Positions 1 through 10,400 of a stretch of 64,000 nt of DNA are shown here, in pieces. The position numbers and the translations under genes are program-made. The stretch spans positions 29,427,193 to 29,491,192 of the forward strand of contig JAFMSR010000015.1 of NCBI GenBank assembly GCA_022818135.1, read 5' to 3'. This DNA is from Saxidomus purpurata (Eukaryota; Mollusca; Bivalvia; Venerida; Veneridae). Each line of letters starts with the position of its first letter. The first letter of the stretch is position 1. The notes beneath the pieces are model-generated. The model made no database searches. It saw nothing but the letters and a program-made list of their open reading frames with translations, and was not told where the DNA came from.

Positions 1-321
1 CCTATCTATCAGCACTGCATAGACAGTTGCGTAGAGGTAAGATGTCTTACTTGTATGCAAGGTTTCATAGGTCCGAATCCTGATTAAATGGTTTTAATTT
101 TTTAAGTTTAAAGTGGATGGCTATTTTGTGTTAAATTTGTGACACTTTTTTGTGCATCGTTTTTGCTTATTTACACTTCATGAGGTATGTTTTCCTATAT
201 ACCTGCAGAAATATGAAGAATGATATTGCACGAATCTTGAAAAATTCTTGTATCGCCAAATTACACACACACTTTTTTATTAAAAATATTTTTATAAATA
301 ACTAAAAAAAAACAACAACAG

Positions 322-389
322 GCCTGATTCGAACCGGGAACTCAGACATCTACAGCTTAAGGCTCTACCCACAGAGCTAACCGGGACTT
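322..389 (-). repeat. Degenerate tRNA-like sequence (SINE head or tRNA pseudogene)
   Basis: Read on the minus strand, this stretch has a tRNA-like D-arm (GGTTAGCTCTGTGGGTAGAGC) and a B-box (GGTTCGAATC) at tRNA spacing. It is followed on the minus strand by a T-rich tract. The acceptor and T-stems do not pair well, so a functional tRNA is unlikely. A tRNA-derived SINE head or a decayed tRNA gene fits better. The family is not recognised. Confidence 0.5.
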
Positions 390-1338
390 CGATATCTAAC
401 TTGATAAATTTAGTTTATATTTTGTTTTCAAATCCAGCATGATTGTATTCGTAATGTTCGGAAACCGAAAATTGGTTTTACGGATTTATACTAAAATATT
501 AATGAGTACCCAGGGTAGATAATGTCGCACAGTTCTCATTCGTAAGTCAGAGAAAATTTAAAGTTGGTATATCCGGACTTCGTATTTGTTTGCAAATTCC
601 TACTCATATGGAAGCCGTGTATGATTTTTTTTGTATAAAAACGGGAAGTGCACGTTAAATTCAATATCTATGTACGGTTCGTTGACCAACCAGAAGACCA
701 GAAATTTTGTGGGAGGGTAATAACATTTAATACTTCTATATTTATTCTACAGACAATTTCATGTAATTTAAGGTGTTGGAGGGTATCTACGGAATATATA
801 TCAACACTTGATACAACATTTTTGTGATATTATAAAAAGTTGTTAAGTAAACATATTACACAAGTAACTAAAACAAAACGTTCTTCAAGATGAAATAAAT
901 ACCAAAAGTTTGAAGGTACGGTACTACAGTATATCTATCAACAGTTTATCTACATTCTGTCTGTAAATACCAACCACCAATCAAGACTTTTTACGTCACC
1001 TTAAAAGGCTAGAACTACTCTTAACAGTACTGAGTATATTCCCTGATCCGGAGTACTATTTCAACAGAACTAAATAATGTTAAAGTCCCATGATCACTTA
1101 GGACTTACTCAAAAAGAATAAATGAATTTACCAACAGATTTAATTGCGTTCTATTTACTCTAAGATAATGTCGTCGCATACCATTACTTCGTATCTATGT
1201 CACTTCTTTACGAAAAAGTATTGTCATAAAGCATTTTATACACTATATTTATAACACATATCTTCAATCTAAAAAGCAAAAAAAGGAATGTTTCTTGTAT
1301 AAATACGGTCTAATTCGCCGTTAAAACATCATACTCTG
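390..1338. other. AT-rich intergenic DNA
   Basis: I see no open reading frame of useful length, no splice-flanked open stretch, and no clear repeat structure here. Confidence 0.5.
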
Positions 1339-2002
1339 CCTCTGTTGTGGAATGGTTAGAGTAGTGAACTTAGAATCACTGTGACCTTTCCTTGATTGAG
1401 GGTCATGGGTTCGAACCCTGCTACCGACCATGTCTCGTAATGAGAAAAACAGGACAGTTTCTTACGGAGGATAGAGTCTAGTACCAAATACTATTGTTCT
1501 TGGCCAAATGTTCAAAAATTTAAACGGATGATGAAATGTTATTAATAAATTGTCAAACTGAATATATTTAGCAAGTAAGCCAAGTACACTGTATTAATAG
1601 ACTGTAAAGCTAATATAATTGCTATGTAGGATAAAGTTATTGATTGTGTACAAAACTTTATTTACAATTCTTTTTTAAGTATGCCGATATCATATATATC
1701 ACTCTTGCCATGCTATGCCATTGTTTTACATACTTTTTTCATGACAATATATGATAGTATAATATGTATGGTACTTGCAATATGTATGTAAATGTACATG
1801 TACATGTATGTATAAGTGATATTGTAACCACACCATTATGTTTAGTCGCGATGGATATATAAAATGTGTATGCCATGATTGAATAAATCTAAATCTTGAA
1901 AAAGTACTTGTTCTTCCCAGGAAAGATTGTTAGGTAAACTGTCCGCATGTTAAAATGATAAAAAAATACGGTTGGAATGGGCGTTAAACTCTTACAACAA
2001 CC
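1339..2002 (+). mobile_element. tRNA-derived SINE (family A), split by an insertion
   Basis: The head at 1339-1484 is tRNA-like: an A-box-like region (GAATGGTTAGAGTAGTG), a long variable region and a perfect B-box (GGGTTCGAACCC). The tail resumes at 1908-2002. Both parts align with the uninterrupted copy at 4353-4583, sharing TCTTACGGAG, GATTGTTAGG and GTTAAACTC followed by TACAACA. The intervening 1485-1907 has no counterpart in that copy, so this SINE was broken by a later insertion. The long variable region suggests a type II (Ser/Leu-like) tRNA ancestor, which is an inference. Confidence 0.75.
1485..1907. mobile_element. Insertion inside SINE A, with a possible 5-bp target duplication
   Basis: This 423-bp AT-rich block (counting one repeat copy) interrupts the SINE. 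AGTAC occurs at 1480-1484 and again at 1903-1907, which fits a 5-bp target-site duplication. The inner 3' end reads AATAAATCTAAATCTTGAAAA, a short A-rich repeat like the tail of a LINE or SINE. No coding potential is visible. An alternative repeat pair, TTGTTCTT at 1494 and 1908, cannot be excluded, so the exact ends are uncertain. Confidence 0.5.
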
Positions 2003-2142
2003 ATAAGACATCCGAAGTGATCAAGGGTCTTTAATTATTCCCCTAGCTATAAATAAATGTACATGTATATCAAAGTTATGCAATACTTTAAAATGGACAT
2101 GCTATGGACATATCTACATCATAGTCAAGTCAAGAAATAATA

Positions 2143-2194
2143 AATGCTTTCAAATTGCTGTCATTAGCAATGCTTTCAAATTGCTGTCATTAGC
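2143..2194. repeat. Perfect 26-bp tandem duplication
   Basis: Two identical 26-bp copies lie head to tail (2143-2168 and 2169-2194), each beginning AATGCTTTCAAATTG. There is no sequence difference, so the duplication is recent. Confidence 0.9.
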
Positions 2195-4047
2195 AAATCC
2201 TATAATGTAGAAGTGAATATATTTAGATTTTCAATTTTTACCACGATAGTCCAAAAATATTTCAACTGTATTCAATGGAAATTACTGTTATACAGATTCG
2301 TTTACTTTAGGTAAAACTTTGGTTCCAACACTCATTTTTCTCAGAGTAAAAACCAATGTTGAAGGACTTTCTTAAACTTTGATCATGATGGTCAGTTTGA
2401 AGGGTAATATCGCTTTAATTAAATTGTTGATCTCAAGTTTTCATTAACATTAAATTACTGGACCTTTTGAATAAATGTAGTACATATCTATTGATTGAAC
2501 TTGAACGATGTAAAGCTTTCATTCTTGCTGACCTTTATTTGGAGGTGGTCTTTTACACAGGCCTGACCAACAAGTTATGGCCACGTGTTTTTTAATTATT
2601 TCCAGTTTATGATTTTTGCCAATTACAATGCCGCTTTACTGCCGTTCCTGTTTCTCTCATGTATGTCATCATCCCACAGCCGCAGTGCCGCACTTTCAAC
2701 AGGGTGTAGCCGATGCAGTTTAAGATACAGAATGAAAAGTTACTATAAACCAGTGAATTTTCAGATCATTTCATAGGTGGATATTTTGCGACATATGTGC
2801 ATGACATGCAACCTGATGGCGACGTATAATTATGTGTGAACAGGAAAATGCTTCCATTTTCAAATACTATTTCGAAGTCATAAAACATTGAGACCTTTTG
2901 AGAGTTTCAAATTGAAATAGCAGTAGGTTTAAAGTGATTATACCCTTCAATATGATAATCGCAATTTAATGTATAAATTCACCAATGATTTAGTATCATT
3001 AAAAACAAGCATTGCGAAAGTTATAGTTGAATAACATTCATGTATACAAAAAAGTTATTCCTATTGGACATAGTTGAAAAATGACAAAATAGTTTTTGAC
3101 CCACCGGATCGTAAAATGATTTTCCATCAATTTGATATGAAAAAATTGTTTGCCTGTACTAATGAAAAAAATGATTGGGCATAACTTATTTTCTGTTAAT
3201 GTTCTAAACATTTTTAATTTTTTAAGAAGTTTTTTTGACTGTACTTTTTCTGGTCAGTTTGAGCAGTATTAAAGCTTTAGATATAAATAACAAATTATGA
3301 ATAACACGGAGATCTAAAACATTAAACTTTAGAATATCTATAGAGATAAAATCCTCCGGAAGCGTATACTTGCCCTCCTTTATGTTACATAAAATCAAAC
3401 CGTAGACGAGGTTATATATTTAAATGGCATATATTGGACGTTTTTTTATTGCCTTCCTTTCCTATTTATACAAAGTATTGTTAAAAAGCGTTTCTTATTT
3501 TTTACATTATCATTGAAAAAGTACTGCTTTATATCATATACTATCGAACAATGCAGCAAGGTTAGAAATAGTTTGCTTATTTTTGTTCAAATAACAGCCA
3601 ATTTTGGCGGCATCTTTCATGGTAATACAAATGCCTCGAGTACGTATAACATCCAAATTTGATCAAATGGCCATCAAAATTAAAACCTGGAACATACACA
3701 ATTACACAACATTTATAAATCTAACACTTGGTTCTAAAACATGAAACTCTTTTTATCCAAAACATGTACTGTGATTACATTTGAAAGCAAGTTGAAATGT
3801 CCATGTGAAGAGTTTTGTGGAAAATGATATCTCGTTTTCGTCTCTGTGGTCAAAATTGTTTTGGTTAACGGTCACTTCTGGTTTCGTCCCGTGTTAATAT
3901 TATAGTAAATCAAGCACGTTTGTACATTTCCTAAGACTAAAGCAGTCAGCAGACAACATTTCTCATCTTCAGCACCATACCAGCACAAATTTGACGTCCA
4001 TTATCACTCAAAATCAACAGTAACTTAATAACTTCAGCGTGCCTTGT
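2195..4047. other. AT-rich intergenic DNA
   Basis: No gene, RNA or repeat structure could be supported. A 63-codon open frame at 2585-2776 has no splice context or recognisable product. Confidence 0.4.
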
Positions 4048-4196
4048 TCATTTGCTTTGGCAGTACATAAAACAGATATAAATGCATCTGCAGTAAAAGT
4101 TATGGAAGCAAGAACTATGTCTTTGGTTGCTTAACACATCAACTGTTATGCTTGCTGGAGTGGAAATTTTATATCCTTCTATGTAGTCATCAAATC
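4048..4196 (-). CDS. Candidate terminal exon, unidentified
   Basis: On the minus strand a T-rich tract ending TTTTTTCAG (acceptor at 4197-4200) precedes an open stretch of 48 codons plus a TGA at 4048-4050. Entry needs one base from an upstream exon. The predicted residues begin FDDYIEGYKISTPASITVDV and end in a cysteine- and aromatic-rich stretch. No domain is recognised and no upstream partner exon was identified. It could be a real last exon, a gene fragment, or a chance open stretch in AT-rich DNA. The acceptor is the main evidence. Confidence 0.2.
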
Positions 4197-4352
4197 CTGA
4201 AAAAAATCCAGACAAATAGATTGTTAGTTATCAGAAATGAGAAAAATATCAAATACAGCCGACATTGAACCAGTTGAAAATAATGTAAAACTTTAAAATT
4301 TTAAATTCAAACTTCTTAAAGAAATAATCTAGCAAATAACTACCAGGAAGTA

Positions 4353-4583
4353 CCTCCGTGGTCGAGTGGCTAGAGTCGCCGACTTGGAATCACTGTAACC
4401 TCTCAACGATTGGGGGCCATGTGTTCGAGCCCTGTCACTGGCCCTGTCTCTTCATATGAGAAAGTGTCTTACGGAGCATATGAGTGTAGTGCTGGTTTCT
4501 CCCGGGAGCGATTGTTAGGTTAACTGCACACCTAGTAAAATAACTGAAATAAGGTTGATACGGGTGTTAAACTCGTACAACAC
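4353..4583 (+). mobile_element. tRNA-derived SINE (family A), uninterrupted copy
   Basis: The element starts with a tRNA-like head (GGTCGAGTGGCTAGAGT, then B-box GTGTTCGAGCCC) with a long variable arm as in tRNA-Ser or tRNA-Leu. Its body carries TCTTACGGAG, CTCCCGGGAGCGATTGTTAG and the terminal GTTAAACTCGTACAACACC. It matches the split copy at 1339-2002 and serves as the reference that shows where that copy was broken. Confidence 0.75.
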
Positions 4584-4914
4584 CAAGAACAACGAATAGC
4601 ATACATGTTATGTATTAACCCTTATATGCTGCTGGCGTCTAATAATTTTTCCTTTGCAACCAGTGTAGATCATGATCAGCCTTCACGTCTATGCACTGCG
4701 GTCAATATCTGCCGTTTGCTAATCAGACAGACAAGTTTCAATCAGCTATCATATGAACTATTAATGCAACTTTCAAATATTGAAAGATGGATAAGTTTAG
4801 CGAGAGAAATGCAAATAGATTAGGATTATGCATAACCATCTCGCTCTAACAACACGGGTTTTAATGAGCTACTGGCATTTACGTGTTCAAAAACAAGAAA
4901 TAGTGCATTCTACC

Positions 4915-4986
4915 CTATTCATAATTTGTCATCAACCATTCTGTGAGTGTGTCTTCCAGTTCTGCATATGTAGGACGTCTTAGTAC
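4915..4986 (-). CDS. Candidate terminal exon, unidentified
   Basis: On the minus strand the acceptor TTACATTTACATTTCAG is followed directly by 23 open codons and a TAG at 4915-4917. The frame enters at phase 0. The residues read VLRRPTYAELEDTLTEWLMT and then NYE. The ELE/EW pattern loosely recalls a helical DNA-binding segment of CENP-B/Tigger-type proteins, but it is far too short to assign. No preceding exon with a matching donor was identified. It may be a fragment of a transposon-derived or host gene. Confidence 0.22.
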   Translation of the reverse strand, partial: VLRRPTYAELEDTLTEWLMTNYE

Positions 4987-5146
4987 CTGAAATGTAAATG
5001 TAATTTTAATTGCAAATGTTCCATAATCTTTATACATCTAGAAGTCATAGTTTACTATATTTTATATTGTATGCTGAAATAATCAAACACACTGCTTGAA
5101 AACGTTTAAATAATTATTTATTTAATTTAAGCCAATTTATTTTCTT

Positions 5147-5384
5147 TCGAGTGCGCAACAAGTTCTTACAACTTATATAAATCGCTCTCGAGACTCACTC
5201 CAAACTGAATCAAATATTAATCGCTCTCGAGACTCACGCCTTGAAGACAGATAGGGGCAATGAGGAATTAGCCGTGTCTTGCTAAAGGACACTGGCACTA
5301 CTTTGCACGTAAGGGGACCAAACCGGAGTCTCTCCGATCTCGAGGCGAACGCACTCAGACCACTACACCTAGGCCGCTCCACAT
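5147..5384 (-). mobile_element. tRNA-derived SINE (family B)
   Basis: On the minus strand the head carries a degenerate B-box (CCGGTTTGGTCCCC), and the body ends with GAGAGCGATT followed by a TATAAGTTG-like stretch and CTTGTTGCGCACTCGA. The same order of motifs appears in the copy at 51815-52020. An 18-bp word of the tail (ATCGCTCTCGAGACTCAC) is duplicated at 5181-5198 and 5220-5237, giving a 39-bp internal repeat that the other copy lacks. The open frame across it is a by-product of the repeat. Confidence 0.7.
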
Positions 5385-6109
5385 ACAGTGACTACATACA
5401 ACTCACTACTTATTCAGGTGGCTTCTTATACACGCACGCCTGAACAATCTAGATACTGTTAACTTTGTGTTTTGAACGTGTCATAGAATCATTCGTACAA
5501 AGGAAGAAAACAATACAAGTTTATTCCCCGGTATTGCTTCTCGAACCAGCCCGTGAATTCTGTAGTGAGTTAAAGAGGCACTCCCTACATCTAGCAGATT
5601 TTATTCTCAAAACATATATGTGTTCAACGAACGTAAAATGACAAATACAATTTCAAAGAAGAACCTATGGCGAAAAATGCCTCATTTAACCACAATTTAT
5701 CAATACAGAGGCTTTCTGTAATAAATCGCATCCACCCATTAATTGTACAACAACTCTTCATAGATTATTGATTGGTTTACGGTACTGCAGTATATTTTGA
5801 ACCGCTGATTTTATCGAAAATGACTGTGAACGCATGGCTGAAACTTTTAGGTTAAGTTAATATACAAAAATGTAATTTTTGATTTGATTTGATGAGAATT
5901 TTATCAAGGTCCGTCCAAAAGAGCACTAATTTTATAATACTTCCAAAGATTCAATTATTTATGTGATGGAGGTTATTTAGTTTGACATAAGTTATAGGGT
6001 ATGTCCCTTTAACGGTTTCTTCATAATCTTTACAGTCAACTACATACCACTTTTCACACTTTGGCGCGGTCTCGTAATGAAGCCGAATTCATCCCGATGC
6101 CGTCGACCA
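5385..6109. other. Intergenic DNA
   Basis: No gene is supported. On the minus strand, around 5950-6090, an open stretch of about 45 codons lies within sequence resembling dispersed repeat DNA. It lacks a start and clear splice sites. Confidence 0.35.
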
Positions 6110-6246
6110 GGCCCCGTGCTTATGAAAGTCTTTGAGCACGATTTCATGTTCAATGGGCGGTTTCATGCTTAACGCCGAGTGCTTATAGATGTTTTAAAAA
6201 TATGAATCTGAAATCGTGCTCACGGAATGCCTAGAAGCACGGAGCC
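6110..6246. repeat. Foldback element with two-part stem
   Basis: Two arms can pair. GAGCACGATTTCA (6134-6146) is the perfect reverse complement of TGAAATCGTGCTC (6209-6221). Further out, CCGTGCTT (6114-6121) pairs with AAGCACGG (6235-6242), and GGC (6110-6112) pairs with GCC (6244-6246). The paired blocks are separated by internal loops of 12 and 13 bases, and the apical loop is about 62 bases. This suits a MITE-like foldback element. A structured RNA is possible but has no other support. Confidence 0.7.
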
Positions 6247-6815
6247 AGGAACTCGCCTGTTCTCTGGAAATCTACAATAAATATAAAAACGTTTAAGACT
6301 TATCATTTTTGCGAACGCGAAGATATCATTTATTGTTTAATCCCTAAAGATGTGCAGATGTAATTTAGCAACTGTATTTAACAAGTACCTCTCATTCTTA
6401 TTGAAACTTTTACTTGATAACAGAAACAAAGTGATTTACAATTTGTATTGTTTATATCTTACTTCAATATTGCCTGGTTTGAGATTCGTCGGTTATAAAT
6501 TTTGACAATGGAAGTTAACAGCAAATTTTCGGTTCTATGATCTATAATCGAATCTTACACTTACAACTTTTTTGACATGAAAAAATACATGTAAATAGTT
6601 TGCAATCATTTCAACATTGATAGTGTATTGCCTTTTAATATGTGGATTTAAGTAAGAAATAATTCTACAGGTACGCGGTTTATCTGAGAAAACATTAATG
6701 TACAACATTCTTCTATATCAGCCGGCAAGTGTCATCACTACATGCAACTGAATGATATAAAAAGGTTAATAAACATCATAGAATACATACCAGAATCTAT
6801 GTGTTAAAGTATATT

Positions 6816-6890
6816 CTATGATCTTCGCCCAAGACAACAGCACGGGACGACACGAATATCACCTTTAGCCACGGGCCCAGTAATATCTAT
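6816..6890 (-). CDS. Candidate terminal exon next to the satellite
   Basis: The minus-strand acceptor is strong (TTGATTTTGTTTTCCTTGCAG). It is followed by 24 open codons at phase 0 and a TAG at 6816-6818. The residues begin IDITGPVAKGDIRVVPCCCL. The phase would fit splicing from one satellite exon-like segment (see 7084-7159 and the array entry) if that segment is read in its second frame. No domain is recognised and the stretch is short, so this is a candidate only. A 10-bp hairpin (6776-6785 with 6812-6821) overlaps its end. Confidence 0.2.
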   Translation of the reverse strand: MDITGPVAKGDIRVVPCCCLGRRS

Positions 6891-7032
6891 CTGCAAGGAA
6901 AACAAAATCAATTACAACGCATTAACCAAGGAACTCGACAATATATATCCAACAGGCAAATTCAGCGAATAAATATCCCCGGCAAAATGAAACATAACTG
7001 AAACAGAAAATCTGGAAAGGGTTAATTATCTG

Positions 7033-7422
7033 TTTTAACAAAAAAGTAAAGAAAACAAACTAATTAAAGAAAAATGTACATACCGGACACAACGCGAAAA
7101 ATCGGCGCGGTACGGACGCGAACACCGGTATCTTCTTCTGTATTCTTCGGCAAAGCCACCTGAAATCCACAAACAAACAGTTATTAGTAGAGCAATGAAA
7201 TTAATACGGATATACATGCGAACATAAAAGGAACATAAAAGGAACAAAAGGCAAGTGGCCAACACTAACACACCCTCCATTGTTCTCTGCCCAGACACGG
7301 ACGGACCTTGCCACTTTTCGCTGCTGATGCGGTTACCGGACAATAGCGCGGGCAGGCAAAGCGAGATCGCATACCTGCCAAGGTATGGTGCTCAGACTGC
7401 AGCGCTATGGTAGACTCAAGGA
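7033..7422. repeat. Diverged left-edge unit of the 410-bp satellite
   Basis: Homology to the satellite unit begins near 7033. Relative to the array consensus this copy has an extra AAAAGGAACAT near 7231, several substitutions, and a deletion of the GGCGGTTCACGAACA segment near 7363. It also differs in the exon-like block (7084-7159) by a single base, so that GAA replaces GAT on the minus strand. It is an old or degenerating edge copy. Confidence 0.85.
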
Positions 7423-10400
7423 ATGGCAGCACATCATGTTAAAGGAAAAAGTAAAGAAAACAAACTAATTAAAGAAAAATGTACATACCGGACACAACGC
7501 GAAAAATCGGCGCGGTACGGACGCGAACACCGGTATCTTCATCTGTATTCTTCGGCAAAGCCACCTGAAATCCACAAACAAACACTTGTTAGTAGAGCAA
7601 TGAAGTTAATACGGATATACATGCAAACATAAAAGGAACAAAAGGCAAGTGGCCAACCACTAACACACCCTCCTCTGCTCTCTGCCCAGACACGGACGGA
7701 CCTTGCCACTTTTCGCTGCTGATGCGGTTACCGGACAATAGCGCGGGCAGGCAAAGCGAGGGCGGTTCACGAACAATCGCATAGCTGCCAAGGTATGGTG
7801 CTCAGACTGCAGCGCTATGGTAGACTCAAGGAATGGCAGCACATCATGTTAAAGGAAAAAGTAAAGAAAACAAACTAATTAAAGAAAAATGTACATACCG
7901 GACACAACGCGAAAAATCGGCGCGGTACGGACGCGAACACCGGTATCTTCATCTGTATTCTTCGGCAAAGCCACCTGAAATCCACAAACAAACACTTATT
8001 AGTAGAGCAATGAAGTTAATACGGATATACATGCAAACATAAAAGGAACAAAAGGCAAGTGGCCAACCACTAACACACCCTCCTCTGCTCTCTGCCCAGA
8101 CACGGACGGACCTTGCCACTTTTCGCTGCTGATGCGGTTACCGGACAATAGCGCGGGCAGGCAAAGCGAGGGCGGTTCACGAACAATCGCATAGCTGCCA
8201 AGGTATGGTGCTCAGACTGCAGCGCTATGGTAGACTCAAGGAATGGCAGCACATCATGTTAAAGGAAAAAGTAAAGAAAACAAACTAATTAAAGAAAAAT
8301 GTACATACCGGACACAACGCGAAAAATCGGCGCGGTACGGACGCGAACACCGGTATCTTCATCTGTATTCTTCGGCAAAGCCACCTGAAATCCACAAACA
8401 AACACTTATTAGTAGAGCAATGAAGTTAATACGGATATACATGCAAACATAAAAGGAACAAAAGGCAAGTGGCCAACCACTAACACACCCTCCTCTGCTC
8501 TCTGCCCAGACACGGACGGACCTTGCCACTTTTCGCTGCTGATGCGGTTACCGGACAATAGCGCGGGCAGGCAAAGCGAGGGCGGTTCACGAACAATCGC
8601 ATAGCTGCCAAGGTATGGTGCTCAGACTGCAGCGCTATGGTAGACTCAAGGAATGGCAGCACATCATGTTAAAGGAAAAAGTAAAGAAAACAAACTAATT
8701 AAAGAAAAATGTACATACCGGACACAACGCGAAAAATCGGCGCGGTACGGACGCGAACACCGGTATCTTCATCTGTATTCTTCGGCAAAGCCACCTGAAA
8801 TCCACAAACAAACACTTATTAGTAGAGCAATGAAGTTAATACGGATATACATGCAAACATAAAAGGAACAAAAGGCAAGTGGCCAACCACTAACACACCC
8901 TCCTCTGCTCTCTGCCCAGACACGGACGGACCTTGCCACTTTTCGCTGCTGATGCGGTTACCGGACAATAGCGCGGGCAGGCAAAGCGAGGGCGGTTCAC
9001 GAACAATCGCATAGCTGCCAAGGTATGGTGCTCAGACTGCAGCGCTATGGTAGACTCAAGGAATGGCAGCACATCATGTTAAAGGAAAAAGTAAAGAAAA
9101 CAAACTAATTAAAGAAAAATGTACATACCGGACACAACGCGAAAAATCGGCGCGGTACGGACGCGAACACCGGTATCTTCATCTGTATTCTTCGGCAAAG
9201 CCACCTGAAATCCACAAACAAACACTTATTAGTAGAGCAATGAAGTTAATACGGATATACATGCAAACATAAAAGGAACAAAAGGCAAGTGGCCAACCAC
9301 TAACACACCCTCCTCTGCTCTCTGCCCAGACACGGACGGACCTTGCCACTTTTCGCTGCTGATGCGGTTACCGGACAATAGCGCGGGCAGGCAAAGCGAG
9401 GGCGGTTCACGAACAATCGCATAGCTGCCAAGGTATGGTGCTCAGACTGCAGCGCTATGGTAGACTCAAGTAATGGCAGCACATCATGTTAAAGGAAAAA
9501 GTAAAGAAAACAAACTAATTAAAGAAAAATGTACATACCGGACACAACGCGAAAAATCGGCGCGGTACGGACGCGAACACCGGTATCTTCATCTGTATTC
9601 TTCGGCAAAGCCACCTGAAATCCACAAACAAACACTTATTAGTAGAGCAATGAAGTTAATACGGATATACATGCAAACATAAAAGGAACAAAAGGCAAGT
9701 GGCCAACCACTAACACACCCTCCTCTGCTCTCTGCCCAGACACGGACGGACCTTGCCACTTTTCGCTGCTGATGCGGTTACCGGACAATAGCGCGGGCAG
9801 GCAAAGCGAGGGCGGTTCACGAACAATCGCATAGCTGCCAAGGTATGGTGCTCAGACTGCAGCGCTATGGTAGACTCAAGGAATGGCAGCACATCATGTT
9901 AAAGGAAAAAGTAAAGAAAACAAACTAATTAAAGAAAAATGTACATACCGGACACAACGCGAAAAATCGGCGCGGTACGGACGCGAACACCGGTATCTTC
10001 ATCTGTATTCTTCGGCAAAGCCACCTGAAATCCACAAACAAACACTTATTAGTAGAGCAATGAAGTTAATACGGATATACATGCAAACATAAAAGGAACA
10101 AAAGGCAAGTGGCCAACCACTAACACACCCTCCTCTGCTCTCTGCCCAGACACGGACGGACCTTGCCACTTTTCGCTGCTGATGCGGTTACCGGACAATA
10201 GCGCGGGCAGGCAAAGCGAGGGCGGTTCACGAACAATCGCATAGCTGCCAAGGTATGGTGCTCAGACTGCAGCGCTATGGTAGACTCAAGGAATGGCAGC
10301 ACATCATGTTAAAGGAAAAAGTAAAGAAAACAAACTAATTAAAGAAAAATGTACATACCGGACACAACGCGAAAAATCGGCGCGGTACGGACGCGAACAC

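Noticed and set aside
322..389. Functional tRNA gene on the minus strand
   Set aside because: The A- and B-box-like motifs are present, but the acceptor and T-stems do not pair.
7687..7790. Plus-strand exon-like segment in each unit (CT-rich acceptor before ACACGG, donor GCCAAG followed by GTATGG)
   Set aside because: All three frames contain stops within the segment, so a coding exon is not supported. The minus-strand block is the better candidate.
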